A stretch of DNA of 25,591 nucleotides from Actinomycetes bacterium (GCA_023411615.1 JAEYOR010000047.1:1-25591), one strand, 5' to 3'. Positions 14,099-22,649 are shown, numbered from the stretch's first letter. Made by a program: numbers and translations. The notes: generated by a model from the letters alone, not told the origin.

Positions 14099-16690
14099 TC
14101 AGCTATCTCTCGAGGCAACGGACTGGGCAGCGATCGATCTGCGGACTTCGTCGAGACCTTCGGTGACGATCTTGATGAGCACGGATGAAGCGTCGGCGTT
14201 ATTGGCAAGCCATTGCTCGATACGCTGCTCGAGGTCATCGACACGGCCGCTGGCCCACGTGGGAAACACCGAGCGGGCGACACGAGCGCCCACCCAGCCG
14301 TCATTCGCCTCGTAATACGTGCGGAGTTCGTCGAGGATTGTGGTGGCGAGCGGCGCCATCATCTTCGGGTCGACGGCGCGCGCGAGACCAGCCGCGATCT
14401 CATATTGGACGGCGTTGGGAACGAGGGCGTGAGGGTGGACCAGCGACTCCCAGGCGTTTTCCTTTGCCTCGTACGTGCCGATAGCCGCATGGGCGCCGGC
14501 TGCGCGCCGTTGGCCCATCGCGCCGGGGTCTTGAGCGAGACGAGCGGCGATCGACCCGCGGCCGCCAGCGCCAACTGCCACCATTCCCGTGAGGAGGTCC
14601 CACGCGAGGTCGGCGTCGACGTCAAGGCCGTTGTGCCGCGTGGCCCCGTCGAGAAGATCGGCGAGGCGGGCGCCTTGGGTGGGCGTCGCCGCGAAGCGCG
14701 CGAATCCTTGCGCGGCCTGCAATTGCAGGTCCGAGCCGGGCGAAGCGCTTTCGAGAATGTCCCACAGGCGTTCCGCGACCGCCTCGCCCACGGCATGGGT
14801 GCGCTCGGGCACCACGTAGCGGCTCAGGGCCACCGCAAGGGTACGGAGGTGGCTTTCGGCCGTCTCGGAGTTGGTGAATTGCGGCATCGCAGTGAGCACG
14901 GCGTTGATGTAGCGCTCGGCGGGCAGGTGAGCGTCTCGGCACATGTGCCACAGCGAATCAAGAACCGAGGCGAGCGCCATGGGGTCCGTGAGGTGAGCGA
15001 TATAGCCGGTCACGGTATCGAGAGAGGCCTCGTCGAGGCGGGTCTTCGCGTAGGTCCGGTCACGGTCGTTGACAAGGATGAGATCGGGGCGTTCGCGGCC
15101 CACCACGTCCGTGACGGGCGTCATCGCTCCGGTAAGTGAAGCGTCGGCTGCCCATACCCGTTCAAAGTCACCGTCGCGGTGGCGGTACCCCGCGATAGTG
15201 ACGCGGTGCGGCCGGTGGGTGGGGTAGGCGGCAGGCACATCCTCGGCGACGGCGAAATTCGTGATGACGTTCGCTTCGTCGATCTCGATGACGGGGCGCA
15301 AGGTCGTGGCGCCGGGGGTCTCGAGCCACGCGGTGGCCCAGGGACCCAGGTCGACGCCCGATGCCGCTTCCACCTCGGTGAGGAACTCCGCGAGAGTCGC
15401 GTTTCCAAAGGCATAGCGCTTGAGATACGCGGCAACGCCCGCAAAGAAGGCCTCCTCGCCGACGAAAGCGGCGAGTTGCTTGAGGGCGGAGGCGCCCTTG
15501 GCATACGTGATCATGTCAAAGGCGCTTACCGTCGCCTCGACGTCAGGGACCTCCGTGACAATCGCGTGGGTGGTGGGGAGCTGGTCCTGGATGTACGCGA
15601 CTGACTTTCGCGAGGCGCCAAAAGTGACCCAGGCGTCGGTCCATGGCGTCGCCTGCTCAGTGGCCCACGTGCCGACAAACTCGGCAAACGACTCATTGAG
15701 CCAGAGGTCGTCCCACCAGCGCATCGTCACCAGGTTGCCAAACCACATGTGGCTCAGCTCGTGGAGGACGATGTTGACGCGTTGCTGGCGCAGGGCATCC
15801 GACGGGCGCGACCGAAACAGCAAGCGATCCTCGGAGAAAGTCACGCATCCCACGTTCTCCATGGCGCCGAGGTTGTATTCGGGCACAAAGATCTGGTCGT
15901 ACTTTGCGTAGGGGTACTCGGTGTCGAAGACCCGCTCATAAAGATCGATACCGGCTTGGACGGTGCCGATCATCTCGTCCGCATCGAGGTGCGCGGCGAG
16001 GTTCTTGCGGCCAAAGATGCGGGTGGGGATCTCGCCCTTGCGGGAGCGCAGAGTGCCGCTCTCGAAGGCGTATGGCCCTGCGACGACTGCCGCCACATAC
16101 GTGGGAAGTGCGGGGGTGGTCTCGAATGTCCAGCGGTGCACCGCGTCGTTCATTCCGCCGACGCTGGTGACGGCGCCGGGTACAAGCTCCGTAGCCCCGC
16201 TCGGGTAGTTCGAAACGACCTGCCAGCGAGCGGGAGCAGTGACGGTGATCGCGAAGGTGGCGCGAATGTCCGGCTGGTCAAAACACGGGAACGCCGCCCG
16301 GGCGTCGACGGCGGCGAACTGGCTATAGAGGTACACCTCGCCGTCTTCCGGATCGACAAAGCGGTGAATGCCCTGCCCGTCAACGCGGTAAGCAAAGACG
16401 GCGTCAATCTCGACCTCGTTGTGGGCGTTCAAGCTATCGAGGGCAATGCGCCCGGCCGAGAACGCGACGCTGGGGTCGATGTCGACGCCGTTGACGACGA
16501 GGCGGGTGACCTCGGCGGCGGCACAGTCGAGAAAGGTCGAGGCACCAAGCGGGGCGTCGAAGGTGACGCGGGTGACCGTGCGAAAGCGGTCGCCCTCATC
16601 CGAGAAATCCCAAGAGATCGTGTAGTTCGTGGCCGAGACTACGGCGGAGCGTTCTTGGGCCTCGGACTTGGTGAGATTCATGCCGGGCAT
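14099..16690 (-). CDS. pepN: aminopeptidase N (M1 zinc metallopeptidase), copy 1
   Basis: An 863-residue cytoplasmic M1 aminopeptidase that removes N-terminal residues from peptides. The N-terminal beta domain is followed by the substrate-anchoring GAMEN motif (275-279). The zinc site HELSH (310-314) has the distal ligand Glu333 in WLNESFAEF, and the transition-state Tyr396 sits in TYAKGAS. The helical C-terminal domain fills the remainder. No signal peptide is present, and the MPG start matches the second copy. No SD sequence is visible; CACACT lies 6 nt before the ATG. A paralogue lies 722 bp upstream in the same orientation. Confidence 0.96.
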   Translation of the reverse strand: MPGMNLTKSEAQERSAVVSATNYTISWDFSDEGDRFRTVTRVTFDAPLGASTFLDCAAAEVTRLVVNGVDIDPSVAFSAGRIALDSLNAHNEVEIDAVFAYRVDGQGIHRFVDPEDGEVYLYSQFAAVDARAAFPCFDQPDIRATFAITVTAPARWQVVSNYPSGATELVPGAVTSVGGMNDAVHRWTFETTPALPTYVAAVVAGPYAFESGTLRSRKGEIPTRIFGRKNLAAHLDADEMIGTVQAGIDLYERVFDTEYPYAKYDQIFVPEYNLGAMENVGCVTFSEDRLLFRSRPSDALRQQRVNIVLHELSHMWFGNLVTMRWWDDLWLNESFAEFVGTWATEQATPWTDAWVTFGASRKSVAYIQDQLPTTHAIVTEVPDVEATVSAFDMITYAKGASALKQLAAFVGEEAFFAGVAAYLKRYAFGNATLAEFLTEVEAASGVDLGPWATAWLETPGATTLRPVIEIDEANVITNFAVAEDVPAAYPTHRPHRVTIAGYRHRDGDFERVWAADASLTGAMTPVTDVVGRERPDLILVNDRDRTYAKTRLDEASLDTVTGYIAHLTDPMALASVLDSLWHMCRDAHLPAERYINAVLTAMPQFTNSETAESHLRTLAVALSRYVVPERTHAVGEAVAERLWDILESASPGSDLQLQAAQGFARFAATPTQGARLADLLDGATRHNGLDVDADLAWDLLTGMVAVGAGGRGSIAARLAQDPGAMGQRRAAGAHAAIGTYEAKENAWESLVHPHALVPNAVQYEIAAGLARAVDPKMMAPLATTILDELRTYYEANDGWVGARVARSVFPTWASGRVDDLEQRIEQWLANNADASSVLIKIVTEGLDEVRRSIAAQSVASRDS

Positions 16691-16756
16691 ATGTCGAGTG
16701 TGGCACGCCTTGACTGGGACTTTGACCGGTTCACCTCGGCCCGCGCGCGGGGCGAC

Positions 16757-16762
16757 TAGGTT
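16757..16762 (+). promoter_or_regulatory. putative -10 box for the unknown membrane protein
   Basis: TAGGTT fits TANNNT and ends 6 nt before the GTG start at 16769. No SD sequence lies between, suggesting a leaderless transcript. Confidence 0.4.
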
Positions 16763-16768
16763 GGCCGC

Positions 16769-17416
16769 GTGAACTCCATTGCATTGGCGCTAAGCGGGAG
16801 TGGTGTGGACCTGGGCGGGATCGACCCTTATGTGTACGCCGCGATCGGAATCGCCGTTGTGTTTGCCGCGGTATGGGCGCTCGTGCGCGGCGGCCGAGGT
16901 GACGCCATGGTCGAGTTGGCGCGGTGGTGTGAGGGTCGCGGGCTCGCCTATGTGCCATCCGCGGACCCTGCGGTGGTGGGGCGCTTTGAGGGGGCAGTGG
17001 ACGGACGGTCCGTCACCATCGACGTAGTGCGGATCGCGCGCCGTGCCCTCACGGACCTCCCGCCGGTCATGACCCGGATTTCATGCAGGGCTGAGACTGC
17101 ACGCGGTCCGGTCCTTATTCAGCCCGCGGCGTGGGCGATGACCGTGGAGGGTGATGACTTGCCTCCCCGGGTGGCGACGGGGTCGCACGCCTTCCGGGAG
17201 CGATGGGCCGTGTACGCGGCCGACGCTGCGGCGGGGGAGCGACTGGTGGTCGAGTCTGTCCAGCGCCGGCTAATGGAGGACGACGCAGAAGGACTCGGCC
17301 TGTTCGTGGGCAACGGACAGGTGATGACCGCTCAGCCCGGGATCGTCGCTGGCGCGCGCGAAGGTGACCGCAGGGTAGCGGTGGTGTGCGGCCTGTCGCG
17401 CTTGATTGACCCCTAG
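16769..17416 (+). CDS. single-pass membrane protein of unknown function between the pepN copies
   Basis: A 215-residue protein not assigned to a family. A short N-terminal segment with the motif GGIDPYVYA leads into one hydrophobic helix (about residues 23-40, AAIGIAVVFAAVWALV), then RGGRG. The 170-residue soluble part is probably cytoplasmic by the positive-inside rule. It looks like a compact alpha/beta domain: WCEGRGLAYVPSADP, VGRFEGAVDGRSVTIDVVR, HAFRERWAVYAADAA. The soluble part resembles the many actinobacterial proteins that compare a residue-rich 'DUF' domain after one anchor; no catalytic motif is visible. Its TAG stop and the pepN copy 2 stop share one CTAG. Confidence 0.7.
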   Translation: MNSIALALSGSGVDLGGIDPYVYAAIGIAVVFAAVWALVRGGRGDAMVELARWCEGRGLAYVPSADPAVVGRFEGAVDGRSVTIDVVRIARRALTDLPPVMTRISCRAETARGPVLIQPAAWAMTVEGDDLPPRVATGSHAFRERWAVYAADAAAGERLVVESVQRRLMEDDAEGLGLFVGNGQVMTAQPGIVAGAREGDRRVAVVCGLSRLIDP

Positions 17417-20031
17417 GACACGGCGGGCGTGTCCGTCACGTTCTCCCACACCGCTGCGCGGTCAACGGCCTGAGCCGCGAGGGCACGACGCACCCCATCG
17501 CGACCTTCGATGACAAGGCGCTTGAGAGCGTCGTGAGCGTCCGCATTGGCCGCGAGCCACGCGTCGGCCCGATCCTGAAGGTCCTCCACACGGCCAGCCT
17601 GCAACGTGGGGTAGAGGCCTTCGATGAGGTTGGCGGCCATCTCGTTGGTCTTCTCCGTGTAAATGCGGCGAAGCATGTCGAAGTAGTCATCCACGAAAGG
17701 TGCGATGAGATCGGGGTTGTTGACGTGGTTGAAACCCGCCGTGGTCTCGAACTGGATCGCGTTCGGCAGGTCCTTGCCCTCGGGGGCGTTGATGAGGGCA
17801 TCCCAAGCAGCGCGCTTTGCCTCGGGCGTGGGCAGTGCTGCCTTGGCGTGAGCGGCTCGCCGTTCACCGGACGCTGTCGCATCCTTTGTCAGCTGCAGCT
17901 CAATCGCCAGCTCGCCTGCACGGCCGCCTGCGACCAGTGCGATGAGGAGGTCCCACGTGAGGTCGGTGTCGATGGTGAGCCCGTCGAGGGAGATTTTCTC
18001 GTCGACGAGGCCCTGCACGTTCTCCAACTGGATGTCCGTTGACGCGAGCGAGGCGAAGGCGCGGACAAACTGAAGTTGGCTGTCCGATCCAGGCTCAGCC
18101 TCGACCGCAAGGTGCCACAAAGCGTCGGCCGCACGCTCGGTTGCCTCTTGAGAAGCCTCAGGCGCGACGTACAGCGTGAGCGCCGTGGTGAGTTGGCGAA
18201 GCAACACGAGGACGGTCGAGGACTCGGACTCCGTGCCGATGCAGCCGAGGACAAGGTCAATGAACTGGCGTGCCGGAATCTCGCCATCACGAGTCATATC
18301 CCATGCGGCGCTCAACACCATTGAACGAGGCAGCGGCGCGAGGTCTGCGACGGACTCCACGGCAGTGGCGAGGGACTCGTCATCGAGACGAACCTTGGCA
18401 TAAGCAAGGTCATCGTCGTTGACGAGGATGAGGGCAGGTCGCTGCTTGCCAACGAGTTCGGGGATCTCGGTGAGCTCGCCGTCGATGTCCGTCTCGATTG
18501 CGACCGTGCGTGTCAGCACGCCCTCCACGTTGTCGTAGCCGCCGATGACCAGACGATGCGGGCGCAGCGTCGGCCACTCGGACGGGGCCTCCTGGGCGAC
18601 GGCAAAGCGGGTGATGACCCCAGCGTCGTCCGTCTCAATGACGGGACGCAAGGTGTTGACCCCTGCCTTCTGGAGCCATACGTCAGACCAGCGCGACAGG
18701 TCGCGGCCCGAGGACTTCTCAAGTTCCGTGAGGAGGTCCGCGAGGGTCGCATTCGCGTGGTGGTGCTTGCGCATGTACTCGGCGACGCCCTCAAAGAACT
18801 GGTCCTCGCCCACAAAGTAGACGAGCTGCTTGAGGACCGAAGCGCCCTTGGCGTATGTGATGCCGTCAAAGTTGACTTCAACGTCCTCGAGGTCGCGGAT
18901 CTCCGCCATGATCGGGTGGGTGCTCGGGAGCTGGTCTTGGCGGTAGGCCCAGGACTTCTCGAGCGAGTTGAAGGTGACCCAGTTGTTGACCCACTTGGTG
19001 GTGTTGACCGTGGCGAGGGTCGAGGTGAACTCAGCGAACGACTCGTTTAGCCACAGGTCGTTCCACCACTTCATCGTGACGAGATCACCGAACCACATGT
19101 GGGCGAGCTCGTGGAGCACGGTGACGGTGCGTCGCTCGACGCGAGCCTGGGCAGGCTTGCTGCGGAAGACGTAATCCTCGAGGAACGTGACGCAGCCAGC
19201 GTTCTCCATCGCGCCCGCATTGAACTCGGGGACGAAGATCTGGTCGTACTTCTCGAAGGGATAGTCCATCTGGAACTTCTCTTCGTAGAAGGTGAACCCC
19301 TTTTGGGTGTCATCAAGGATGACGTCCGCGTCAAGGTACGGCGCGAGCGCCTTGCGGCAGTACACGTTGGCGCTCAGCGTGCCCTTGCGGGACTGCACCG
19401 AGCCCTGCACCTCGTGGTATGGGCCAGCGACCACGGCGGTCACGTAGCACGGGATCCGGGTGGTGGGGGAGAAGGACCACGTCGCCTTTGCGCGCTCGGT
19501 GCCGGCGATGGTGATGGTGCCGCTCGTGGCGGTCTTGGTCGCCGGGGAGTTGCTCAGCACGTGCCAGTGCTCGGGGGCGGTGACCGTGAAGGTGAACTCC
19601 GCCTTGAGGTCGGGTTGCTCGAACACGGCGAAGACGCGGCGCGTATCGGCGACCTCGAACTGCGAGTAGAGGTATGCCTCGCCATCCTCAGGATCCACAA
19701 AACGGTGGAGGCCCTCGCCCGTGTTCATGTAGGCGCAGTCGGCGACCACGGTGAGGGTGTTGTCGGCTTGCAGGCTCGGCAGGCTGATGCGGCTGTCCGC
19801 GAAGTGCGTCGCGGGGTCTAGCTGCTCGCCGTTGAGGGTGATCGAGTGGACCGTGGGCGCGATGAGGTCGATGAAGGTGTCCTCGCCGGGGGTGGCGGTG
19901 AAGTGGGCAGTGGTGGTTGACCGGAAGGTCTGCTCGGACGTGGTGAGGTCGAGCACGATGTCGTAGGTCTCGGTAGAGACGATGGCGGCGCGGGCCTCGG
20001 CCTCGGCGCGCGTGAGGTTGGTACCTGGCAT
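17413..20031 (-). CDS. pepN: aminopeptidase N (M1 zinc metallopeptidase), copy 2
   Basis: An 872-residue M1 aminopeptidase, colinear with copy 1. It starts MPGTNLTRAEAEARA and contains HRFVDPEDGEAYLYSQFE and the GAMEN motif (273-277). The zinc site is HELAH (307-311) with Glu330, and the catalytic Tyr393 is in TYAKGAS. The helical C-terminal domain is complete. The two copies differ throughout and in the S1-site region (VFEQPD here, CFDQPD in copy 1), so they are diverged paralogues rather than a recent duplication. CAGAAT (20044-20039) lies 7 nt before the ATG and no SD sequence is seen. tetR lies upstream on the same strand with a 152-nt gap. Confidence 0.96.
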   Translation of the reverse strand: MPGTNLTRAEAEARAAIVSTETYDIVLDLTTSEQTFRSTTTAHFTATPGEDTFIDLIAPTVHSITLNGEQLDPATHFADSRISLPSLQADNTLTVVADCAYMNTGEGLHRFVDPEDGEAYLYSQFEVADTRRVFAVFEQPDLKAEFTFTVTAPEHWHVLSNSPATKTATSGTITIAGTERAKATWSFSPTTRIPCYVTAVVAGPYHEVQGSVQSRKGTLSANVYCRKALAPYLDADVILDDTQKGFTFYEEKFQMDYPFEKYDQIFVPEFNAGAMENAGCVTFLEDYVFRSKPAQARVERRTVTVLHELAHMWFGDLVTMKWWNDLWLNESFAEFTSTLATVNTTKWVNNWVTFNSLEKSWAYRQDQLPSTHPIMAEIRDLEDVEVNFDGITYAKGASVLKQLVYFVGEDQFFEGVAEYMRKHHHANATLADLLTELEKSSGRDLSRWSDVWLQKAGVNTLRPVIETDDAGVITRFAVAQEAPSEWPTLRPHRLVIGGYDNVEGVLTRTVAIETDIDGELTEIPELVGKQRPALILVNDDDLAYAKVRLDDESLATAVESVADLAPLPRSMVLSAAWDMTRDGEIPARQFIDLVLGCIGTESESSTVLVLLRQLTTALTLYVAPEASQEATERAADALWHLAVEAEPGSDSQLQFVRAFASLASTDIQLENVQGLVDEKISLDGLTIDTDLTWDLLIALVAGGRAGELAIELQLTKDATASGERRAAHAKAALPTPEAKRAAWDALINAPEGKDLPNAIQFETTAGFNHVNNPDLIAPFVDDYFDMLRRIYTEKTNEMAANLIEGLYPTLQAGRVEDLQDRADAWLAANADAHDALKRLVIEGRDGVRRALAAQAVDRAAVWENVTDTPAVS

Positions 20032-20183
20032 GAGGGCGATTCTGTCACGGGAACCGCACGTCGAGCGCGTTGTCCGCGTTGTGCTGAAAGCGAAGTCATT
20101 CGGACGGTAAGGCCGGTGCGCTCAAGCCGCGCAAGCGTCGTCGATGTGGCGGCCGGGGATAGGCCAGTGCGCGCGCCTTAACG

Positions 20184-20720
20184 CTAGCGAGAGAGGCCAC
20201 TGTCTCCGAGTGCGGCGGCAATACTCTCGATCCCATACTCGAAGGCCGCGTCCACGTCGCCGCCCAGCTGGAACGCGCCCGCAAGTTCCATAGAGATGAA
20301 GCCGGTGGCCCAGGCGGTCAGCAGCCGCGCCGCTTTGAGCCCATGGTGCTCGCCCGCAAGTGAGGCCGACGCTCGGAGCACGGGTTCGCTTGCCGTCGCC
20401 AGCACTGTGGGCGAGCCGACGCCGGAGAAGACCAGCCTGAAGGACTCGGGGCGCGATGCCGCCCATGTGCGCAACGACCTCGCCATCTCCGCCAAGCCGT
20501 CGCACGCCGTCAGGCGCGTGCCAAGTTCCGCCGCTGCAGCGTCGGCCACGAGCCCGACGAGTGCGTCCCGGTCGGCGACGTGCTTGTACAGCGAGGGCGC
20601 GCGAACGCCCACGCGGGTGGCGACCGCTTGCATGGTGAGGCCGGAGAGGCCGTGCGCTTCTAGGAGTTCGGCTCCGGCGGCCACGATCTGTTCGAGCGAC
20701 GTGCGCGGGGGAGTGGGCAA
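20184..20720 (-). CDS. TetR/AcrR-family transcriptional regulator
   Basis: A 178-residue repressor with an N-terminal TetR DNA-binding domain: helix-turn-helix LTMQAVATRVGVRAPSLYKHV (about residues 28-48) followed by DRDALVGLV. The all-helical ligand/dimer domain includes the ARLLTAWATGFISMELAGAF region typical of this family. The start is TTG at 20720, supported by GGAGG at 20730-20726 with 5-nt spacing. It is divergent from the MBL-fold hydrolase. A perfect 7-7-7 inverted repeat lies across both promoters, which predicts autorepression and control of the hydrolase. The ligand is unknown. Confidence 0.92.
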   Translation of the reverse strand: MPTPPRTSLEQIVAAGAELLEAHGLSGLTMQAVATRVGVRAPSLYKHVADRDALVGLVADAAAAELGTRLTACDGLAEMARSLRTWAASRPESFRLVFSGVGSPTVLATASEPVLRASASLAGEHHGLKAARLLTAWATGFISMELAGAFQLGGDVDAAFEYGIESIAAALGDSGLSR

Positions 20721-20731
20721 GGGGTCCTCCG

Positions 20732-20752
20732 ATGGCTATTGACAGTAGCCAT
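20732..20752. promoter_or_regulatory. TetR-type operator in the tetR/MBL divergent region
   Basis: ATGGCTA (20732-20738) and TAGCCAT (20746-20752) are perfect reverse complements around a 7-nt spacer. The 21-bp span and symmetry fit a TetR dimer site. It contains the -35 box of the hydrolase promoter within its spacer and overlaps the -10 box and start point of tetR. Confidence 0.75.
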
Positions 20753-20768
20753 GATACCTACGTACATT
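20739..20768 (+). promoter_or_regulatory. sigma-70-type promoter of the MBL-fold hydrolase
   Basis: A perfect -35 TTGACA (20739-20744), an 18-nt spacer and -10 TACATT (20763-20768) place transcription start near 20775, giving a leader of about 60 nt. The -35 box lies inside the operator spacer. Confidence 0.7.
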
Positions 20769-20779
20769 AGCCGTGTCCA
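20751..20779 (-). promoter_or_regulatory. sigma-70-type promoter of tetR
   Basis: On the minus strand, -35 TGGACA (20779-20774), a 17-nt spacer and -10 TATCAT (20756-20751) each match consensus at five of six positions. The start point would fall near 20744, inside the operator, with about 24 nt of leader before the TTG start. Confidence 0.65.
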
Positions 20780-20835
20780 CCACCGAGCATGGCCCGTGAT
20801 CCGGCGCCGCGGCTCGAGAGCCACGAGGAACACCC

Positions 20836-21567
20836 ATGAAGATCGCGCCCCACCTCCACCGCATCGGCAACGACATCGTCGCTGCCTACCTCATCGACGC
20901 CCCGGAAGGCGTCACGCTCATCGATGCGGGAATGCCCGGCCACTGGCGAGACTTCCGCAAGGAGCTTGCCGCGATGGGCCGGACCCTTGACGACGTGCGC
21001 GGTGTGGTGCTCACCCACGGCGACAGTGACCACATCGGCTTCGCGGAGCGCTTGCGCCGCGAGGCGGGTGTGCCGGTCTACGTGCACGCCGCCGACGCTG
21101 AGCGCGCCAAAGGCGGCAAGAAGCCCAAGACCACGATGGGTCGTATGAAGTTGGGGCCTTTATTGGGCTTCTTCCTCTATGGCGCGCGCAAGGGCGGCCT
21201 GCGCACGCGGTATCTGAGTGAAGTGGCGGAGGTGCAGGATGGCGACGTCCTGCCCTTGCCGGGAGCGCCTGTTGTGGTGGGTTTGCCTGGGCACTCGCCT
21301 GGAAGCATCGCGGTCTACGTTCCGCTCGCGGATGCCGTGTGCGTGGGCGACGCGCTGACCACCCGCGATGTACGCACGGGTCACGTGGGCCCTGCACCGG
21401 CTCCCTTCACCGATGCGCCCGAGCAGGCGCTTGACTCGCTCTCGCGGCTGGCCGAACTCAAGGCCACGTGGGTGCTGCCGGGTCATGGGGCTCCGTGGAA
21501 GGTAGACCCCGCGCAGGTGCAGGCTCTCGTTCGCCAGGCGGCATGGCCCGACGCGTCGGAGCGCTAA
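20836..21567 (+). CDS. metallo-beta-lactamase-fold hydrolase
   Basis: A 243-residue MBL-fold protein. The metal-site motif is THGDSDH: His61, Asp65 and His66 are present, but the usual second His of HxHxDH is Asp63. Further ligands are His153 (LPGHSPGS), Asp172 (CVGDAL) and His217 (LPGHGAPW). The fold is complete, with the opening YLIDAPEGVTLIDAG. The ATG has GAGGA at 20825-20829. A basic insert (RAKGGKKPKTTMGRMK) and a hydrophobic stretch LGPLLGFFLYGARK (about 107-120) may contact membrane or a lipophilic substrate. It is controlled by the adjacent TetR regulator, which suggests an inducible detoxification or catabolic role; the substrate is unknown. Its TAA overlaps the convergent oxidoreductase stop. 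Confidence 0.9.
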   Translation: MKIAPHLHRIGNDIVAAYLIDAPEGVTLIDAGMPGHWRDFRKELAAMGRTLDDVRGVVLTHGDSDHIGFAERLRREAGVPVYVHAADAERAKGGKKPKTTMGRMKLGPLLGFFLYGARKGGLRTRYLSEVAEVQDGDVLPLPGAPVVVGLPGHSPGSIAVYVPLADAVCVGDALTTRDVRTGHVGPAPAPFTDAPEQALDSLSRLAELKATWVLPGHGAPWKVDPAQVQALVRQAAWPDASER

Positions 21568-22487
21568 ACCTTCACCACCACCTTGCCGCGCACATGCCCG
21601 CTCTCGAGCAAGCGGTAGGCGTCGGCGGCGTCGGCCAAGTCAAAGACCTCGGCGACCTCGACGCGAAGTGAGCCTTCGTCGAAGAGCCCTGCGAGTTCGG
21701 TAAGCCCTTCGGCGTCGGGGCGCACCCACACGATCGATCCGTCCAGCGCCAGCGCGTCCTTGTAACCGGCAATTGATGCGACCCGCGCGCCCTCGCGCAG
21801 CAACGGCTCGTTGCCCGCCAAGGCGCCGTCGCCCACAAAGTCGAGCACGGCGTCGTACCCCTCGGGGGAGGCCTCAAGCGCGCGCTCCACCAGGCCCTCG
21901 CCATAGGTAACAGGCGTGGCACCCAGTTTGCGCAGGTAGTCATGGTTGCGCTCCGAGGCGGTGGCCACCACCGTGCCGCCGGCGAGTCGCGCGAGCTGAA
22001 TGCCGAAGCCGCCCACACCGCCCGAGCCGTTGTGGATCAGCACGTGATCTCCCATGCCTACCGAGACGCGGCGAACGGACCGCAGCGCGGTGAGTGCGGC
22101 CAGCGGCACCGCCGCGGCCTCCTCGAAGCTGAGCGAGACGGGCTTGCGGGCGAGCGCCCGTACCGGCACGGCCACGCGCTCGGCGAGCATCCCGTCGCTC
22201 AGTACGTCTTTGCGCGCATACGCATAGACCTCGTCGCCCACCTCAAACTCGGGGGTGTCCGCACCCTTCTTGATGACCACGCCCGCCACATCCCACGCCG
22301 GGATCACGGGGAAATGGGACTCGACGAGCCCATCGAGGTAGCCCTCACGTGCCTTCCAGTCCACGGGATTGAGGCCCACGGCGCGGACCTCGATGAGGAC
22401 GGAGTCGGGGCCCACGCGGGGCTCGTCCACGTCGGAAAGGGTCAAGACGTCTGCCGAGCCGAACTCGGAATAGGTGATCGCTCGCAT
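21564..22487 (-). CDS. zinc-independent NADP-dependent oxidoreductase (quinone oxidoreductase-like MDR)
   Basis: A medium-chain dehydrogenase/reductase of 307 residues from the ATG at 22487. An in-frame TTG at 22499 would add four residues, but MRAITYSEFG is the family-typical start. The GroES-like domain has the NPVDWKAREG and PVIPAWDVAGVV motifs. The Rossmann domain has GSGGVGGFGIQLARL (a variant of the usual AxxGVG NADP-binding motif) and VVATASERN. The catalytic zinc ligands of alcohol dehydrogenases are absent. Such proteins reduce quinones, enones or related carbonyls. It ends against the MBL gene with a 4-bp stop overlap and has no clear ribosome site. Confidence 0.92.
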   Translation of the reverse strand: MRAITYSEFGSADVLTLSDVDEPRVGPDSVLIEVRAVGLNPVDWKAREGYLDGLVESHFPVIPAWDVAGVVIKKGADTPEFEVGDEVYAYARKDVLSDGMLAERVAVPVRALARKPVSLSFEEAAAVPLAALTALRSVRRVSVGMGDHVLIHNGSGGVGGFGIQLARLAGGTVVATASERNHDYLRKLGATPVTYGEGLVERALEASPEGYDAVLDFVGDGALAGNEPLLREGARVASIAGYKDALALDGSIVWVRPDAEGLTELAGLFDEGSLRVEVAEVFDLADAADAYRLLESGHVRGKVVVKV

Positions 22488-22608
22488 GTTCAGCGACAAC
22501 GGTGGGTGGGACGAGGGGATTCCCGCTGTGTGCCGGGTTGCCGTGTGCGCCTAACTCCAATGTCGGCCCAGCCCGAGCGTCGGCCGGGGCCCGGTGGTGG
22601 CGCGGGCG

Positions 22609-22624
22609 ATCAAATCCGTTTGAT
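22609..22624. promoter_or_regulatory. inverted repeat upstream of the HNH gene
   Basis: ATCAAA and TTTGAT are perfect reverse complements with a 4-nt spacer, 25 nt before the HNH-gene start. It is AT-rich in a GC-rich gap and may be an operator or part of the promoter. The rest of 22500-22649 shows no clear promoter. Confidence 0.35.
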
Positions 22625-22649
22625 GCAGTTTCATGTCAGTAGGTCATGT

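Noticed and set aside
14088..14100. GAGG/CCTC inverted repeat between malQ and pepN as a bidirectional terminator
   Set aside because: Only four base pairs with no T-tract; too weak to call.
15749..16759. Plus-strand open frame of 336 codons opposite pepN copy 1
   Set aside because: The antisense of a clear M1 peptidase, Val/Asp/Gly-rich without motifs. The same applies to the frame at 14213-15139.
21942..22649. N-terminal extension of the HNH-protein frame across the oxidoreductase gene
   Set aside because: The extension is antisense to a conserved MDR gene and carries no DUF222 signal. GTG 22650 with its own ribosome site is a better start.
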